A DNA stretch of 64,000 nucleotides from Alphaproteobacteria bacterium. Its GTDB lineage: Bacteria; Pseudomonadota; Alphaproteobacteria; Rhizobiales; Rhizobiaceae. Where the stretch lies: positions 806,001 to 870,000 of the forward strand of contig JAHJHT010000013.1 in the NCBI GenBank assembly GCA_018823835.1. Reading direction: 5' to 3'. Numbering within the stretch: position 1 is the stretch's first letter; every line of letters begins with the position of its first letter. Position numbers and translations under genes: made by a program. This document shows, piece after piece, positions 11,559 to 20,099 of this stretch. The notes beneath the pieces are model-generated. The model saw only the letters and a list, made by a program, of their open reading frames with translations, was not told the DNA's origin and made no database searches.

Positions 11559-12233
11559 CTAGCCGCCGGCGCCGACCTCCCGCACCTCGAAGCGCGACAG
11601 GCTGATCTCGCTCTTGGCGCTGCCGTCCTGGGCGGCCGCCAACTCGAAGCCGACGAGCGAACCGCCTTCGGGCGCGAGGGCCTCGAACTCGGCGACGGTC
11701 TGGTCGTCGAGCTTGAAGGTTACGGTGTTGCCCTTCACCACCGCCGAGAGCTCGAATTTCTGGCCGCTGGCGATCTTCTTGCCGCCGGGCAGCTTCGACC
11801 AGGCAACCGGGGTAAGCCAGCGATTGTCCTGAAGCCGCTGCACGGAATAGATGCCGACCAGCGGCGCGACCTCGAACGTGTAGTAGTTCGCGAGATCCCT
11901 GCCCCAGACGACGAGGCCGACATAGGGCTGGGTCTCGCATTTCTCCGCGTCGGTGCACTGGTAATCGACCGTATAGGAGGCGCAGGCCACCGCGTTGTCG
12001 AAAAAGCCCCACTGGCTGAGCGCGCGCTTGACGCCGCCCGGCGCGTAGGAAACCGAAAGCCCGTTGGAGTCGATCTTCTCGGACTTGGCGTCCAGCGAGA
12101 CGCCCCAGGCCGGATTGAGCTTGGTGAAGCTGTCGTCCATCAGCACCCTGCCACCCTCGCAGGCCTGGCCGACCGCCGGTATCGCGACGAGGGCGACCGT
12201 CACCGCCATGGTCCTCAGAAATGCTCTCAACAT
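11559..12233 (-). CDS. Secreted protein with a concanavalin-like (DUF1080-type) fold
   Basis: A 224-residue protein with an N-terminal signal peptide (MLRAFLRTMAVTVALVAIPAVGQA, cleavage likely before C25). The body contains DDSFTKLNPAWGV, VVWGRDLANYYTFEV, NTVTFKLDDQTVAEFEA and GSLVGFELAA, which resemble lectin/glucanase-like beta-sandwich domains such as the 3-keto-disaccharide hydrolase (DUF1080) family. I make this assignment by pattern, not by search. Start: ATG at 12233 with AGGGGAGAAGC directly upstream; the frame continues eight codons further to another ATG without a ribosome site. Four cysteines in the middle suggest disulphides in the periplasm. Confidence 0.6.
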   Translation of the reverse strand: MLRAFLRTMAVTVALVAIPAVGQACEGGRVLMDDSFTKLNPAWGVSLDAKSEKIDSNGLSVSYAPGGVKRALSQWGFFDNAVACASYTVDYQCTDAEKCETQPYVGLVVWGRDLANYYTFEVAPLVGIYSVQRLQDNRWLTPVAWSKLPGGKKIASGQKFELSAVVKGNTVTFKLDDQTVAEFEALAPEGGSLVGFELAAAQDGSAKSEISLSRFEVREVGAGG

Positions 12234-12440
12234 GCTTCTCCCCTTCTGCACGGCCATGCCGCATCTTCAATTGCACGCACCCGAACGGTGGCATGACGTC
12301 GCGCCCGGACCAAGCGGAACCTGCCAATCTCGGGCCGACAAGGCAATACGCTATGTCGCCCTCTTGTCTGGTCGCATCATTATTGACGCTGCACAATTGA
12401 CAGCAGGGCCGATTTGGGCGACCGCGTCGCATCGTTCAAT

Positions 12441-12455
12441 TCCCGCCAGGCGGGA
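12441..12455. promoter_or_regulatory. Perfect 15-bp palindrome upstream of the MFS gene
   Basis: TCCCGCC-A-GGCGGGA is a perfect dyad centred 36 bp before the MFS start codon. A second short dyad, GACTG-ACTGC-CAGTC, follows at about 12459. Position and symmetry suit a repressor operator; no regulator gene is adjacent, so its owner is unknown. Confidence 0.3.
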
Positions 12456-12483
12456 TCGGACTGACTGCCAGTCGTGAAGAACC

Positions 12484-13659
12484 ATGCAAAGTGATTCTGC
12501 GTCCACCACCGAAACGCTGCGCTGGCTGCCCATCACGGCCGCGGTTTCGTCAATCAGCGTGGTTGGCATCGCCATCGGGCTCGGCACGCCGCTGCTCAGC
12601 ATCATCCTGGAGACGCGTGGCTACTCCGCCTCGATGATCGGCCTCAATACGGCGATCGCCGGCTTCGCGACGATCGCGGCTGCGCCGCTTTCGACGCCGC
12701 TCGCCACGCGCTTCGGCGTCGTCTGGACGATGCTGGCGATGATCTTCATCGGCGCGCTGTCCATCATCGGCTTCTATTTCGCCACCGCCTTCTGGATGTG
12801 GTTCCCGCTGCGCGCCATCCTGCATGTCGCGCTCACCGTGCTGTTCATCCTGTCGGAATTCTGGATCAGCACATCGGCGCCGCCCAGCAAGCGCGGTTTC
12901 GTGCTCGGCATCTATGCCACCGTCCTGTCACTCGGCTTTGCCGGCGGTCCCTGGCTCTTCGCCCAGATCGGCAGCCAGGGCTTCCTGCCCTTCGGCGTCA
13001 CATTCGCCCTGGTGATCGTCGCCGCCATACCGGTGCTGGCCGCGTGGCGGGAAAGTCCGACCATCACGCCGCGCCGCGAAGGCTCGGTGAGCTTTCTCCG
13101 CTATATCTGGCTGGTGCCGACCGCGACCGCCGCCGTTCTGGTCTTCGGCGCCGTGGAGACCGGCGGCTTCGCCCTCTTTCCCGTCTATGGCGCGCGCATC
13201 CACTATTCGGAAGCGGATGCAGCGCTGCTGCTCAGCATGATCGGCCTCGGCAATGTCCTGCTGCAGATCCCGCTCGGCATGCTCAGCGACCGCATCAGCG
13301 ACCGCCGCCATCTGCTGCTCGCCTGCGCCATCGTCGGCCTCGTCGGCACGGTACTGATGCCCTGGCTGGCCTTCGACTGGCACCTGATGGCGGGGTTGCT
13401 CTTCATCTGGGGCGGCGTGGTCGCGGCCCTCTATACGATCGGCCTGGCGCATCTCGGCTCGCGCCTTTCGGGTCACGAACTCGCCTCCGCCAATGCCGCC
13501 TTCGTGCTCTGCTATGGCCTGGGCATGGTGCTCGGGCCGCAGGCCATCGGCATCGCGATGGACCTGTTCGGCACCAACGGCTTCAGCTGGGCGTTGGCAC
13601 TGTTCTTTGGCCTCTACATCCTGGTCGCCCTGTCGCGGCTGGTGGAACGCCGCGGCTGA
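12484..13659 (+). CDS. Major facilitator superfamily transporter
   Basis: A 391-residue protein with about twelve hydrophobic segments. The loop after segment 8 carries the MFS-type motif GMLSDRISDRRH, the second-half counterpart of the G-x-x-x-D-R-x-G-R signature. The N terminus (ITAAVSSISVVGIAIGLGTPLLSIILE) and the two pseudo-symmetric halves resemble the YfcJ/YcaD-like MFS exporters. The substrate is unknown. It is preceded by a palindromic site that may control it. Start: ATG at 12484; the upstream sequence GTGAAGAACC gives a modest ribosome site. Confidence 0.85.
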   Translation: MQSDSASTTETLRWLPITAAVSSISVVGIAIGLGTPLLSIILETRGYSASMIGLNTAIAGFATIAAAPLSTPLATRFGVVWTMLAMIFIGALSIIGFYFATAFWMWFPLRAILHVALTVLFILSEFWISTSAPPSKRGFVLGIYATVLSLGFAGGPWLFAQIGSQGFLPFGVTFALVIVAAIPVLAAWRESPTITPRREGSVSFLRYIWLVPTATAAVLVFGAVETGGFALFPVYGARIHYSEADAALLLSMIGLGNVLLQIPLGMLSDRISDRRHLLLACAIVGLVGTVLMPWLAFDWHLMAGLLFIWGGVVAALYTIGLAHLGSRLSGHELASANAAFVLCYGLGMVLGPQAIGIAMDLFGTNGFSWALALFFGLYILVALSRLVERRG

Positions 13660-13700
13660 CGCGCATCCTTTGGAAAGACAGGCATTCCCGCCGGATTCTT

Positions 13701-13729
13701 TTGACAGCCGGTGTCGTGGCTTGCACAAT
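13701..13729 (+). promoter_or_regulatory. Sigma-70 promoter of the tct operon
   Basis: A consensus -35 element TTGACA (13701-13706), a 17-base spacer and a -10 element CACAAT (13724-13729) lie about 85 bases before the tctC-like start. The predicted start of transcription is near 13736. This is among the best promoter matches in the window. Confidence 0.6.
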
Positions 13730-13812
13730 TCCGCACGTGCCCTGGCGCTGCGTGTCGTCGCGATCGAATGACATCGGTCGCGCGGACGGCACCGGAAAAG
13801 GGGGCGACATCA

Positions 13813-14877
13813 ATGCACATGAACGGATTTTCCATCGGACGGGCACTTGCCGTTCTCGTCCTGGCCTTCCTGCTGCCGGCGCCCGGATGGGCGACGGAGG
13901 CTCAATCCCGGCTTGAGGGCCGCACGCTCGACGTGCTTGTCGGCTTCTCCAACACGGGCGACGGCGCGCGCTTCTGGAACCTGTTTTCCGGCGCCCTGCG
14001 TCGTCATTTGCCGAAGACGGTCATCCGGGCGCGCTTCGACGACACCGCGCGTGGAGCCAAGGGAACCAGCGACCTGTTCAGCCTGCCTGAGGGTTCCCTG
14101 GCCGTCGGCTTCGTACGGCCGCCCGATGTTGCTTTTGCCCAGGCACGCAAGCTGGAAAGCGTCGATTACGATCTGCATCAGGCGAAATGGATCGCCGGGG
14201 TCGAGGAGGAAAGCTTCGTGATGGTGGCGCGGCGCGGACTGCCGGTCGAGCCGCAGGCTCTGCGCGCGACGGGCAACAGTCTGATCATGCCGGTCAGCGA
14301 CATACTGGCCACGCATGCGACTGTCGGCGTGCTGCTCAATGCAGTCACCGGCATCGGGGCAAAGGTCGTCGTCGGATTCGGCAATTCGGCCCGCCTCAAG
14401 TCCATCCTGGCCGGCGATGCCGACTTCTATACCGCGGCGGCGGACCAGGAATTGCAGCCGCTCTTCGAATCGGGCGACGTGCAGGCGCTCTACACCATTG
14501 TCGGCGAACAGTTCCCGCCCCAAGTCGATCGGTCGAGGACGCTCGAGTCCTTCCTCGTGCCGGGCGCACCGCAGGCCGTGGTCGACTACATCAAGTCGGC
14601 AAGAGGCATGGGCCGCGCCTTCTTCGCGCCACCGGGCGTGAACGCCGAAGACGTCGCTGCGTTGCGCGAGGCGTTTCACGAGGTTCTGGTCGACCCTGAT
14701 TTCGTGGCGGAGGCAGCCAGCATGGCCGTGCCGGTCGCCGCCGTCGATTGGCAAGTCGTCGAACGCCAGACCCTGGAAATCCTCCCGACCGACAGCGCCA
14801 GACTTGAGCAGATCGAACATGCCTATGCCTGTGGCTTGGCGATGTCGGAAGGCCGCAGCGATCGCTGTGACTTCTGA
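13813..14877 (+). CDS. TTT-family periplasmic substrate-binding protein (TctC-like)
   Basis: A 354-residue extracytoplasmic solute receptor of the tripartite tricarboxylate transporter family. A signal peptide spans about residues 1-28 (ALAVLVLAFLLPAPGWA). The mature start reads LDVLVGFSNTGDGARFWNLFSGALRRHLP, the phosphate-less variant of the TctC N-terminal lobe. The substrate is probably a di- or tricarboxylate but cannot be fixed. It lies 48 bases before the matching permease gene and has a GGGGG ribosome site. The alternative ATG at 13819 is two codons inside. It is less typical than most TctC proteins in the ligand loops, so the family call is firm only through its neighbour. Confidence 0.75.
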   Translation: MHMNGFSIGRALAVLVLAFLLPAPGWATEAQSRLEGRTLDVLVGFSNTGDGARFWNLFSGALRRHLPKTVIRARFDDTARGAKGTSDLFSLPEGSLAVGFVRPPDVAFAQARKLESVDYDLHQAKWIAGVEEESFVMVARRGLPVEPQALRATGNSLIMPVSDILATHATVGVLLNAVTGIGAKVVVGFGNSARLKSILAGDADFYTAAADQELQPLFESGDVQALYTIVGEQFPPQVDRSRTLESFLVPGAPQAVVDYIKSARGMGRAFFAPPGVNAEDVAALREAFHEVLVDPDFVAEAASMAVPVAAVDWQVVERQTLEILPTDSARLEQIEHAYACGLAMSEGRSDRCDF

Positions 14878-14925
14878 GCCGTTGGCGGCAACGCAGAACC
14901 CGTCGCCGGGCGGGGCTCCCTGATA

Positions 14926-16830
14926 ATGGCTACCGAAATCCTCGCGCTTCTGACGGCTGGCTGGACCGGCCTGACCACCGCGCTGCTGCTCGGTACCCTG
15001 CTCGGCTTCATCGTCGGCCTTGTGCCGGGGCTCGGCGGCCGTGTCGGCATCATCCTGTGCATCCCGCTTGCCACCTTCTGGGATTCGCTCGGCGGCGCGG
15101 TGTTCCTGTTTGCCATGCATGCCGTGGTGCATACATCTGCGTCGATACCGGCCATCGCCTTTGCCTTGCCGTCGTCGGGCGCCGATGCCGCAACCATCGT
15201 CGACGGCTATCCGCTCGCGAAAATGGGACGCGCCGGCGAGGCATTGGGGGCCAGCCTTTCCGCCTCTGCGCTCGGCGGCGTTCTTGGCGCTGTCGCCTTC
15301 CTTGCCTGCATTCCCATCGCGCGCCTGCTCATCGTCTGGTTCGGACCGCCGGAGTTCCTGCTTCTTGCGATCGCCGGCCTGACGATGGTGGTCTTCCTGT
15401 CGGGCAAGAGCATCCTGGCGGGCCTGCTTGTGGGCCTGCTCGGTTTCCTGGCCGCCAGCGTCGGCCTCGACGTCATGACGTCGTCAAGCCGCTTCACGTT
15501 CGGACGGCCGGAACTGATGTCGGGACTGAACCTTGCCGCCGTGCTCGGCGGAATACTGGTCGTGCCGGAGATGCTGGCGCGCTGGTCCTTCGATGACGCC
15601 GGTCACCAGCGAGCCGTCTCGACCAGCCTCGACGATGTCCTGCACGGCATGCGCACCACCTTCAGCCATCTCGGCCTTGTGCTGCGATCATCCTTCTACG
15701 GCATCGTCGTCGGCATCATGCCGGGCGTCGGCTCCAGCGTTAGTGTCTGGATGTCCTACGCCTTCGCAGCCCGCACCGTGAAATCGGAAATCCCGTTCGG
15801 ACAGGGGGCCATAGCAGGCGTCATTGCGCCGGAAGCCGCCAACAACTCGAAGGAAGGCGGCGCCATGGTGCCGACGCTCTTCTTCGGCATTCCCGGCAGT
15901 TCCAGCATGGCGATAATGCTCAGCGCCCTGGTCGTGATCGGCCAGCCGATCGGGCCGAGCCTGCTGTCGCGCGATCTTCAGGTGCCCATGGCGCTGGCCG
16001 CGACGGTCTGTCTGGCCAATCTGATCGCGGTGCCGATGTTTCTGGCGGTCGTGCCGGGCATCGTCCGGCTGGCTGCACTGCGGCGCGAGCACATGGTGCC
16101 CTTTGCCATTGCGCTGTCGCTGCTTGCCGCTCTCTACCAGAGCCTGAACTGGGTCGCGCTGGTGACCTTCGCGGCGGCCGGCCTGGTCGGATGCGTCCTC
16201 AGATGGGCGGGTTGGCCGCGCGTACCGTTCATCCTCGGCTTCGTAATGGGACCGCTGGCCGAAATCTCCTACATCCAGACTTCGCAGATCTGGGGCTGGA
16301 CGATGTTTGCGCGCCCGGCCACGATCGCCATGATCGCGGTGTTCCTGGTCATCGCGTTTCGCGCGCGGCGATCGAAGTCCGACACCCGATCGGAGCCGCT
16401 CGACAGGACGGACGCACTGGTGTCACTGCCCCTGCTCCTCGTTTTTGCGGTGGCGCTTGGCTTCGCCCTCCGCTTCCCGATCAATGCGTCGCCGGTACCA
16501 CAGCTGGTCAGTCTCGGGGGGCTGGTCCTTGCCGGGCTCGTGCTGACGATCGGTCTCAGGCGGGGCCAACCGAAAAGCCCGGACAGGCTGCAGAAATTCG
16601 ATAGCCTGTGCGAGACGGGGGCATATCTCCTGATGGTCCCTCTTCTCGGCTTGCCGATCGCCTCGACCGCCTATGCCGGAGTACTGATGGTTCGGGCGCG
16701 CGCCGGATACCTGCAGGTGGCGCTCTCTACGCTGGGGCTGGGTCTTCTGCAGATATGGCTGCTGTCCATCGCCGTGGACATCAGGGGTGAGCCCATCGTC
16801 AGGGGTTGGTTGCTGTCGCTGCTTTTCTGA
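14926..16830 (+). CDS. TTT transporter permease: TctA fused to a TctB-like domain
   Basis: A 634-residue membrane protein. Residues 1 to about 485 are the large TctA permease: GLVPGLGGRVG near 29, DGYPLAKMGRAGEALGAS near 90, IMPGVGSSVSVWMSYAF near 264, the signature IAPEAANNSKEGGAMVPTLFFGIPGSSS near 302-330. After a charged linker (RARRSKSDTRSEPLDRTD) the last 140 residues form four further hydrophobic segments with the spacing of TctB, the small permease subunit that is usually a separate protein of about 150 residues. No separate tctB lies in the operon, which supports a fusion. The 3' end overlaps the convergent methyltransferase gene by 32 bp. Confidence 0.85.
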   Translation: MATEILALLTAGWTGLTTALLLGTLLGFIVGLVPGLGGRVGIILCIPLATFWDSLGGAVFLFAMHAVVHTSASIPAIAFALPSSGADAATIVDGYPLAKMGRAGEALGASLSASALGGVLGAVAFLACIPIARLLIVWFGPPEFLLLAIAGLTMVVFLSGKSILAGLLVGLLGFLAASVGLDVMTSSSRFTFGRPELMSGLNLAAVLGGILVVPEMLARWSFDDAGHQRAVSTSLDDVLHGMRTTFSHLGLVLRSSFYGIVVGIMPGVGSSVSVWMSYAFAARTVKSEIPFGQGAIAGVIAPEAANNSKEGGAMVPTLFFGIPGSSSMAIMLSALVVIGQPIGPSLLSRDLQVPMALAATVCLANLIAVPMFLAVVPGIVRLAALRREHMVPFAIALSLLAALYQSLNWVALVTFAAAGLVGCVLRWAGWPRVPFILGFVMGPLAEISYIQTSQIWGWTMFARPATIAMIAVFLVIAFRARRSKSDTRSEPLDRTDALVSLPLLLVFAVALGFALRFPINASPVPQLVSLGGLVLAGLVLTIGLRRGQPKSPDRLQKFDSLCETGAYLLMVPLLGLPIASTAYAGVLMVRARAGYLQVALSTLGLGLLQIWLLSIAVDIRGEPIVRGWLLSLLF

Positions 16831-17719
16831 CCGACCGCGATTCATCCTCCCTGCCCCCGGGACCGCAGACGGCGATGCTGCGCCCGCTGTAGCGACGCTT
16901 CGGCCCGCCATCGTTCCGCTCGCCGACGATGTCCAGCGATTGCACTTCAAGACCGGTGGAACCGTAGAACGAGCGGACCGCTTCCCGGTCGGGGAATGGA
17001 TTGCGGTGACCGTGGCGGTCGCGCAGGCCGCGTTCGACACGTTGGCCCATGTCACGCGCAAACTCCTGCGGGTAGCCGCCGGCCTCGTCCAGCAACACCT
17101 GCAGGTTTTCCAGCGCCTGCGCAATGCGCTTGGACGGTTCATCCGCGCCAACCTTTTCGCCGAACTGGACGGAAGAGATCAACGCGCCTTGCGGCGCCAG
17201 CCAGGCGGCGACCCGGCGCATGTAGGCAAGCCGTTCGGCCTCGGGAAAAAATGTCAGGACGCCGTGCATGACAATCATGTCGAATGCCGTTTCGGGCTCG
17301 TGGCCGGCGAGATCCGACAGCACTGTCTCGAGCTGCAGCCCGTTCGCCCTTGCGTAGCGCCTGCAGATCTCGAGGGGCGTCTCGCACTGGTCGACAAGGG
17401 TCACCGAAAGGCTGCGCGCAAAGGCTTCGCCGCCCGCGGCCGCTGCCGCATTGAGCAGGCTCGTGTAGAGCCCCGTATCGGTCGAGCCGGCGATCAGCAC
17501 ACGGATTGCGCCCTTCTCGTTTCCCAGCCGGCCGAGCACCTCGGCCATCGCAGCCCCGAATTCCGCATCGTCGAAGATGCGCTCTTCGGGTAGCAGGCTT
17601 GCGCGCCGCATGATGGAGGCGAGATGAAAATCGCCGCACGACGAACAGTGAGCGGGCGCGATCGTCAGGCAGAGCCTGGCATTCTGCCGTGGATCGTCTG
17701 CGAAAAGCCTGGCAGTCAC
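16799..17719 (-). CDS. SAM-dependent methyltransferase-like protein
   Basis: A 306-residue protein with a Rossmann-type methyltransferase core: IRVLIAGSTDTGLYTSLLNAA near residue 72 (motif I position), SLSVTLVDQCETPLEICRRYA near 103 (acidic end of strand 2), ETAFDMIVMHGVLTFFP near 142 (motif IV) and WLAPQGALISSVQFG near 174. The N terminus has HCSSCGDFH, a possible metal-binding pair of cysteines. The substrate is unknown. The start is GTG at 17719 with GGGG ten bases upstream. The 3' end overlaps the tctA-tctB fusion gene tail to tail. Confidence 0.7.
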   Translation of the reverse strand: MTARLFADDPRQNARLCLTIAPAHCSSCGDFHLASIMRRASLLPEERIFDDAEFGAAMAEVLGRLGNEKGAIRVLIAGSTDTGLYTSLLNAAAAAGGEAFARSLSVTLVDQCETPLEICRRYARANGLQLETVLSDLAGHEPETAFDMIVMHGVLTFFPEAERLAYMRRVAAWLAPQGALISSVQFGEKVGADEPSKRIAQALENLQVLLDEAGGYPQEFARDMGQRVERGLRDRHGHRNPFPDREAVRSFYGSTGLEVQSLDIVGERNDGGPKRRYSGRSIAVCGPGGREDESRSVRKAATATNP

Positions 17720-17889
17720 GCGTTGCCCCGTCGATTCTGGCTGGATTCATGTGTCAGGGGACATCGACAGCGGGTTTGGGCCCGTGCGTCAAGCGCTCGT
17801 CGGTGCCAGGAGTTGCTGCAAGGAACCCGCCGAGGACCGCAATCCGAGCAGCTTCCCGCGGCGCGCCCTGCCGCCGGTCTCCGACAGAG

Positions 17890-17918
17890 CTTGACTTTCA
17901 GGCTGTCTTCTTTATGTG
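17890..17918 (+). promoter_or_regulatory. Promoter of rpmG
   Basis: CTTGAC (17890-17895), 17 bases, TATGTG (17913-17918): the rhizobial sigma-70 form. Transcription would start near 17925 and give a leader of roughly 70 bases ahead of rpmG. Confidence 0.55.
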
Positions 17919-17996
17919 TCGCGCCAAGTTTTCCGCGTCCGGGGTCTTCCCGCGTTCAGGCGGTGTGAACTCCAGACAATTCAACGGACGAAAAAG

Positions 17997-18164
17997 ATGG
18001 CCAAGGCTGCAAAACTCAAAATCAAGCTTCTGTCGACGGCCGATACCGGCTTCTTCTACGTGACGAGCAAGAACAGCCGCACGAAGACGGAGAAGATGTC
18101 GTTCCGCAAGTACGACCCGGTCGTCAAGAAGCACGTCGAATTCAAGGAAACCAAGATCAAGTAG
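17997..18164 (+). CDS. rpmG: 50S ribosomal protein L33
   Basis: A 55-residue ribosomal protein of the large subunit, of the usual proteobacterial length. It has the L33 pattern: basic N terminus [20 protein letters not shown], the [12 protein letters not shown] stretch and [18 protein letters not shown] at the end. It is the cysteine-free (zinc-independent) form. The ATG at 17997 follows GGACGAAAAAG. It is a single-gene unit with its own promoter and a clear terminator. The open frame extends 27 codons upstream but that part is not L33. Confidence 0.96.
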   Translation: MAKAAKLKIKLLSTADTGFFYVTSKNSRTKTEKMSFRKYDPVVKKHVEFKETKIK

Positions 18165-18190
18165 GATCGGGTTTTCGTTTGCGTGACCAG

Positions 18191-18213
18191 CGCCGCCTCC
18201 GGGCGGCGTTTTT
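18191..18213 (+). terminator. Intrinsic terminator of rpmG
   Basis: A 7-bp GC stem CGCCGCC / GGCGGCG (18191-18197 and 18202-18208) with a TCCG loop is followed at once by five T residues. It lies 27 bases after the rpmG stop. Confidence 0.9.
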
Positions 18214-18694
18214 CGTTTGTCCGGCATCCGGCCGCCGCGCGCTTTCGCGCCGCCCCTTCGCTTGCGTATGGATTTTCCGGTCCGTTTCGCCGAATCGTGC
18301 GCAAGTCCCTGATGTCGAACACGTTTTCTCGGGAACAATTCGCGCATCAGGCCGAATCCATCCACGCCGACATTTGACCCGACACGCAAAATATCGTGCC
18401 GATTCAGCGCTTAGCGGTTGATTTCTGACACCTGGAAAAAAGGGGCCGGTCGACGGTCTGGCAGCGGTACGAGGAGGCCACTATGTGCCAGTGCCGACCG
18501 GCCACCCCACGGACCCAGGAGATGCGGCGGACCTGAGCATCATGGGGTATTTGTCGGCAGGCAACGGCTTGTCCTCTTGCCGCCGCCTCGACTTCACATT
18601 TGCTCAAGACCTCTTGAAGATCAATAGTTTCTTAACCAACCCTCGCGAATCACTTGGGTTAAGGTAAATTCCAGAATTGTTGCGATTGACGTCT
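18214..18694. other. 480-bp non-coding gap between convergent rpmG and pleD
   Basis: This stretch is unusually long for a convergent junction. It holds no protein frame that looks coding. Near the pleD end it becomes AT-rich and carries an inverted repeat CTTAACC / GGTTAAG (18631-18637 and 18657-18663). Its most striking content is the minus-strand hairpin with a T-run at 18436-18503, listed separately. Confidence 0.6.
18436..18503 (-). terminator. Minus-strand hairpin with T6 tail (pleD terminator or small RNA 3' end)
   Basis: Read on the minus strand, GGCCGGTCG (18503-18495) pairs perfectly with CGACCGGCC (18452-18444); an inner helix is formed by CTGGC and GCCAG (18491-18487 with 18462-18458). 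The outer stem is followed by CC and then six T (18441-18436), the form of an intrinsic terminator. The 24-base apical loop contains CCTCCTC, complementary to a ribosome binding site. It lies about 190 bases past the pleD stop, far for a plain terminator, so a small RNA ending here is possible. Confidence 0.6.
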
Positions 18695-20062
18695 TCAGGC
18701 GGCCTTGGCGACCACCCGGTTGCGGCCGCCGGTCTTGGCCTCGTAGAGCGCAAGATCGGCCCGCTTCATCAGGTCGGTGACCGAGTCCGTCCCACGCTTC
18801 AGCGACGAAACCCCGACGCTGACGGTGATCGGAATCTTCTTTCCGCCGACCACGAAGGGCATGTCGGCGATCTCGGCACGCACCCTTTCGGCCACTTTCT
18901 CGGCAATTTCCGCATCCGTATCGGGCATGACGACGACGAATTCCTCGCCGCCGAACCGGCAGGCAAGGTCGATGCCCCTGACGTTCTTGCGCAGGCGGCG
19001 GGCAAATTCACGCAGCACCTCGTCGCCCACGTCATGGCCGAACGTGTCGTTGACCGACTTGAAGCGGTCGAGGTCGGTGATCATCAGCGACAGCGGGCGG
19101 CGCCGCGCCATGGCGCGATCGAATAGCGTCTGCAGGTGGCTGTCGAGGTAGCGTCGGTTGTGCAGCCCCGTGAGCGCATCCGTGACGGCCATTTCGATGG
19201 TCTGGGTAACACTCGCCCGAAGGTGGTCGTTGTAGCGCTTGCGCCGGACCTGCGTGCGCAGCCGCGCCGTCAGTTCCTGCTGGTCGATCGGGCGGGTCAC
19301 GTAATCGTTGATGCCGAGCTCCAGCCCGCGGATGATGCGGTCGTCCTCACCCTCGTTGGCGATCAGCATGATCGGCAGAAAACGCGTGCGGTCGAGCGAC
19401 CTTATCTGCGAGCAGAGCCTGAGCGGGTCGAAATCGACGAAGTTGGTCGACACGATGACGCATTCATAGGGCTCCTCGGCAGCCTGGAAGAAGCCCTCCT
19501 GCGGGTCCTTGACGACGTCGAGGTCGGCCGTTCCGCGCAGCAGTTTCTTGACGCGCGCGCCGGAGGCCTGCTGCTCGTCGATCAGGAGGACCTTGGCAAT
19601 GGAATCGCTTTCCGGAGCCTTTCTAGACAGCAGTTCCTCGATGCCGATATTGCGCGTCGTCGAGGCGCGCAGGCGCAGCTCGTCGGTCAGCATCTTCAGC
19701 CGCACGAGGCTGCGCACGCGCGTCATCAGCTGCAGGTCGTTCACCGGCTTGGTGAGGAAATCGTCGGCGCCGGCCTCGAGGCCGCGGATACGGTCCGACA
19801 CCTGGTCGAGCGCGGTGATCATCACCACCGGAATATGCGAGGTCAGCGGGTCCGCCTTGATGCGACGGCATACCTCGAAGCCGTCGAGTTCCGGCATCAT
19901 CACATCGAGCAGGACGACATCGACCTTGCCGTTCTCGCAGATTTCCAGCGCATCGGCGCCATTGGTGGCGGTGACGACGTCGAAATACTCGGCAAGCAAC
20001 CGCACTTCGAGCAGCTTGACGTTGGCGGGGATGTCGTCGACGACAAGAATGCGCGCGGTCAT
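18695..20062 (-). CDS. pleD: Response regulator diguanylate cyclase PleD
   Basis: Makes cyclic di-GMP in response to phosphorylation and controls polar development and the motile-to-sessile switch in alphaproteobacteria. The 455-residue product has receiver domain 1 (about 1-125; phospho-acceptor in VVLLDVMMPELDGF, Lys in LTKPV), a degenerate receiver domain 2 (about 150-275; CVIVSTNFVDFD lacks the acceptor aspartate), and a GGDEF domain (about 290-455) with an intact GGEEF active site. RGID stands five residues before it, the RxxD product-inhibition site. Start: ATG at 20062, where the ILVVDD motif begins; the frame runs 15 codons further upstream. It follows divK after 37 bases. Confidence 0.95.
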   Translation of the reverse strand: MTARILVVDDIPANVKLLEVRLLAEYFDVVTATNGADALEICENGKVDVVLLDVMMPELDGFEVCRRIKADPLTSHIPVVMITALDQVSDRIRGLEAGADDFLTKPVNDLQLMTRVRSLVRLKMLTDELRLRASTTRNIGIEELLSRKAPESDSIAKVLLIDEQQASGARVKKLLRGTADLDVVKDPQEGFFQAAEEPYECVIVSTNFVDFDPLRLCSQIRSLDRTRFLPIMLIANEGEDDRIIRGLELGINDYVTRPIDQQELTARLRTQVRRKRYNDHLRASVTQTIEMAVTDALTGLHNRRYLDSHLQTLFDRAMARRRPLSLMITDLDRFKSVNDTFGHDVGDEVLREFARRLRKNVRGIDLACRFGGEEFVVVMPDTDAEIAEKVAERVRAEIADMPFVVGGKKIPITVSVGVSSLKRGTDSVTDLMKRADLALYEAKTGGRNRVVAKAA

Positions 20063-20099
20063 GTCAGGTTTGCTCCTAAAGCCATGGCAGCGGCGCGCA

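Noticed and set aside
18317..18336. GAAC ... GAAC pair resembling a LexA box between rpmG and pleD
   Set aside because: The half-sites are 12 bases apart, not 7, and no start codon lies behind them.
18404..18607. 67-codon minus-strand frame across the pleD-downstream hairpin
   Set aside because: It runs through the structured stem-loop and T-run; no ribosome site or conserved pattern was seen. The RNA reading is preferred.
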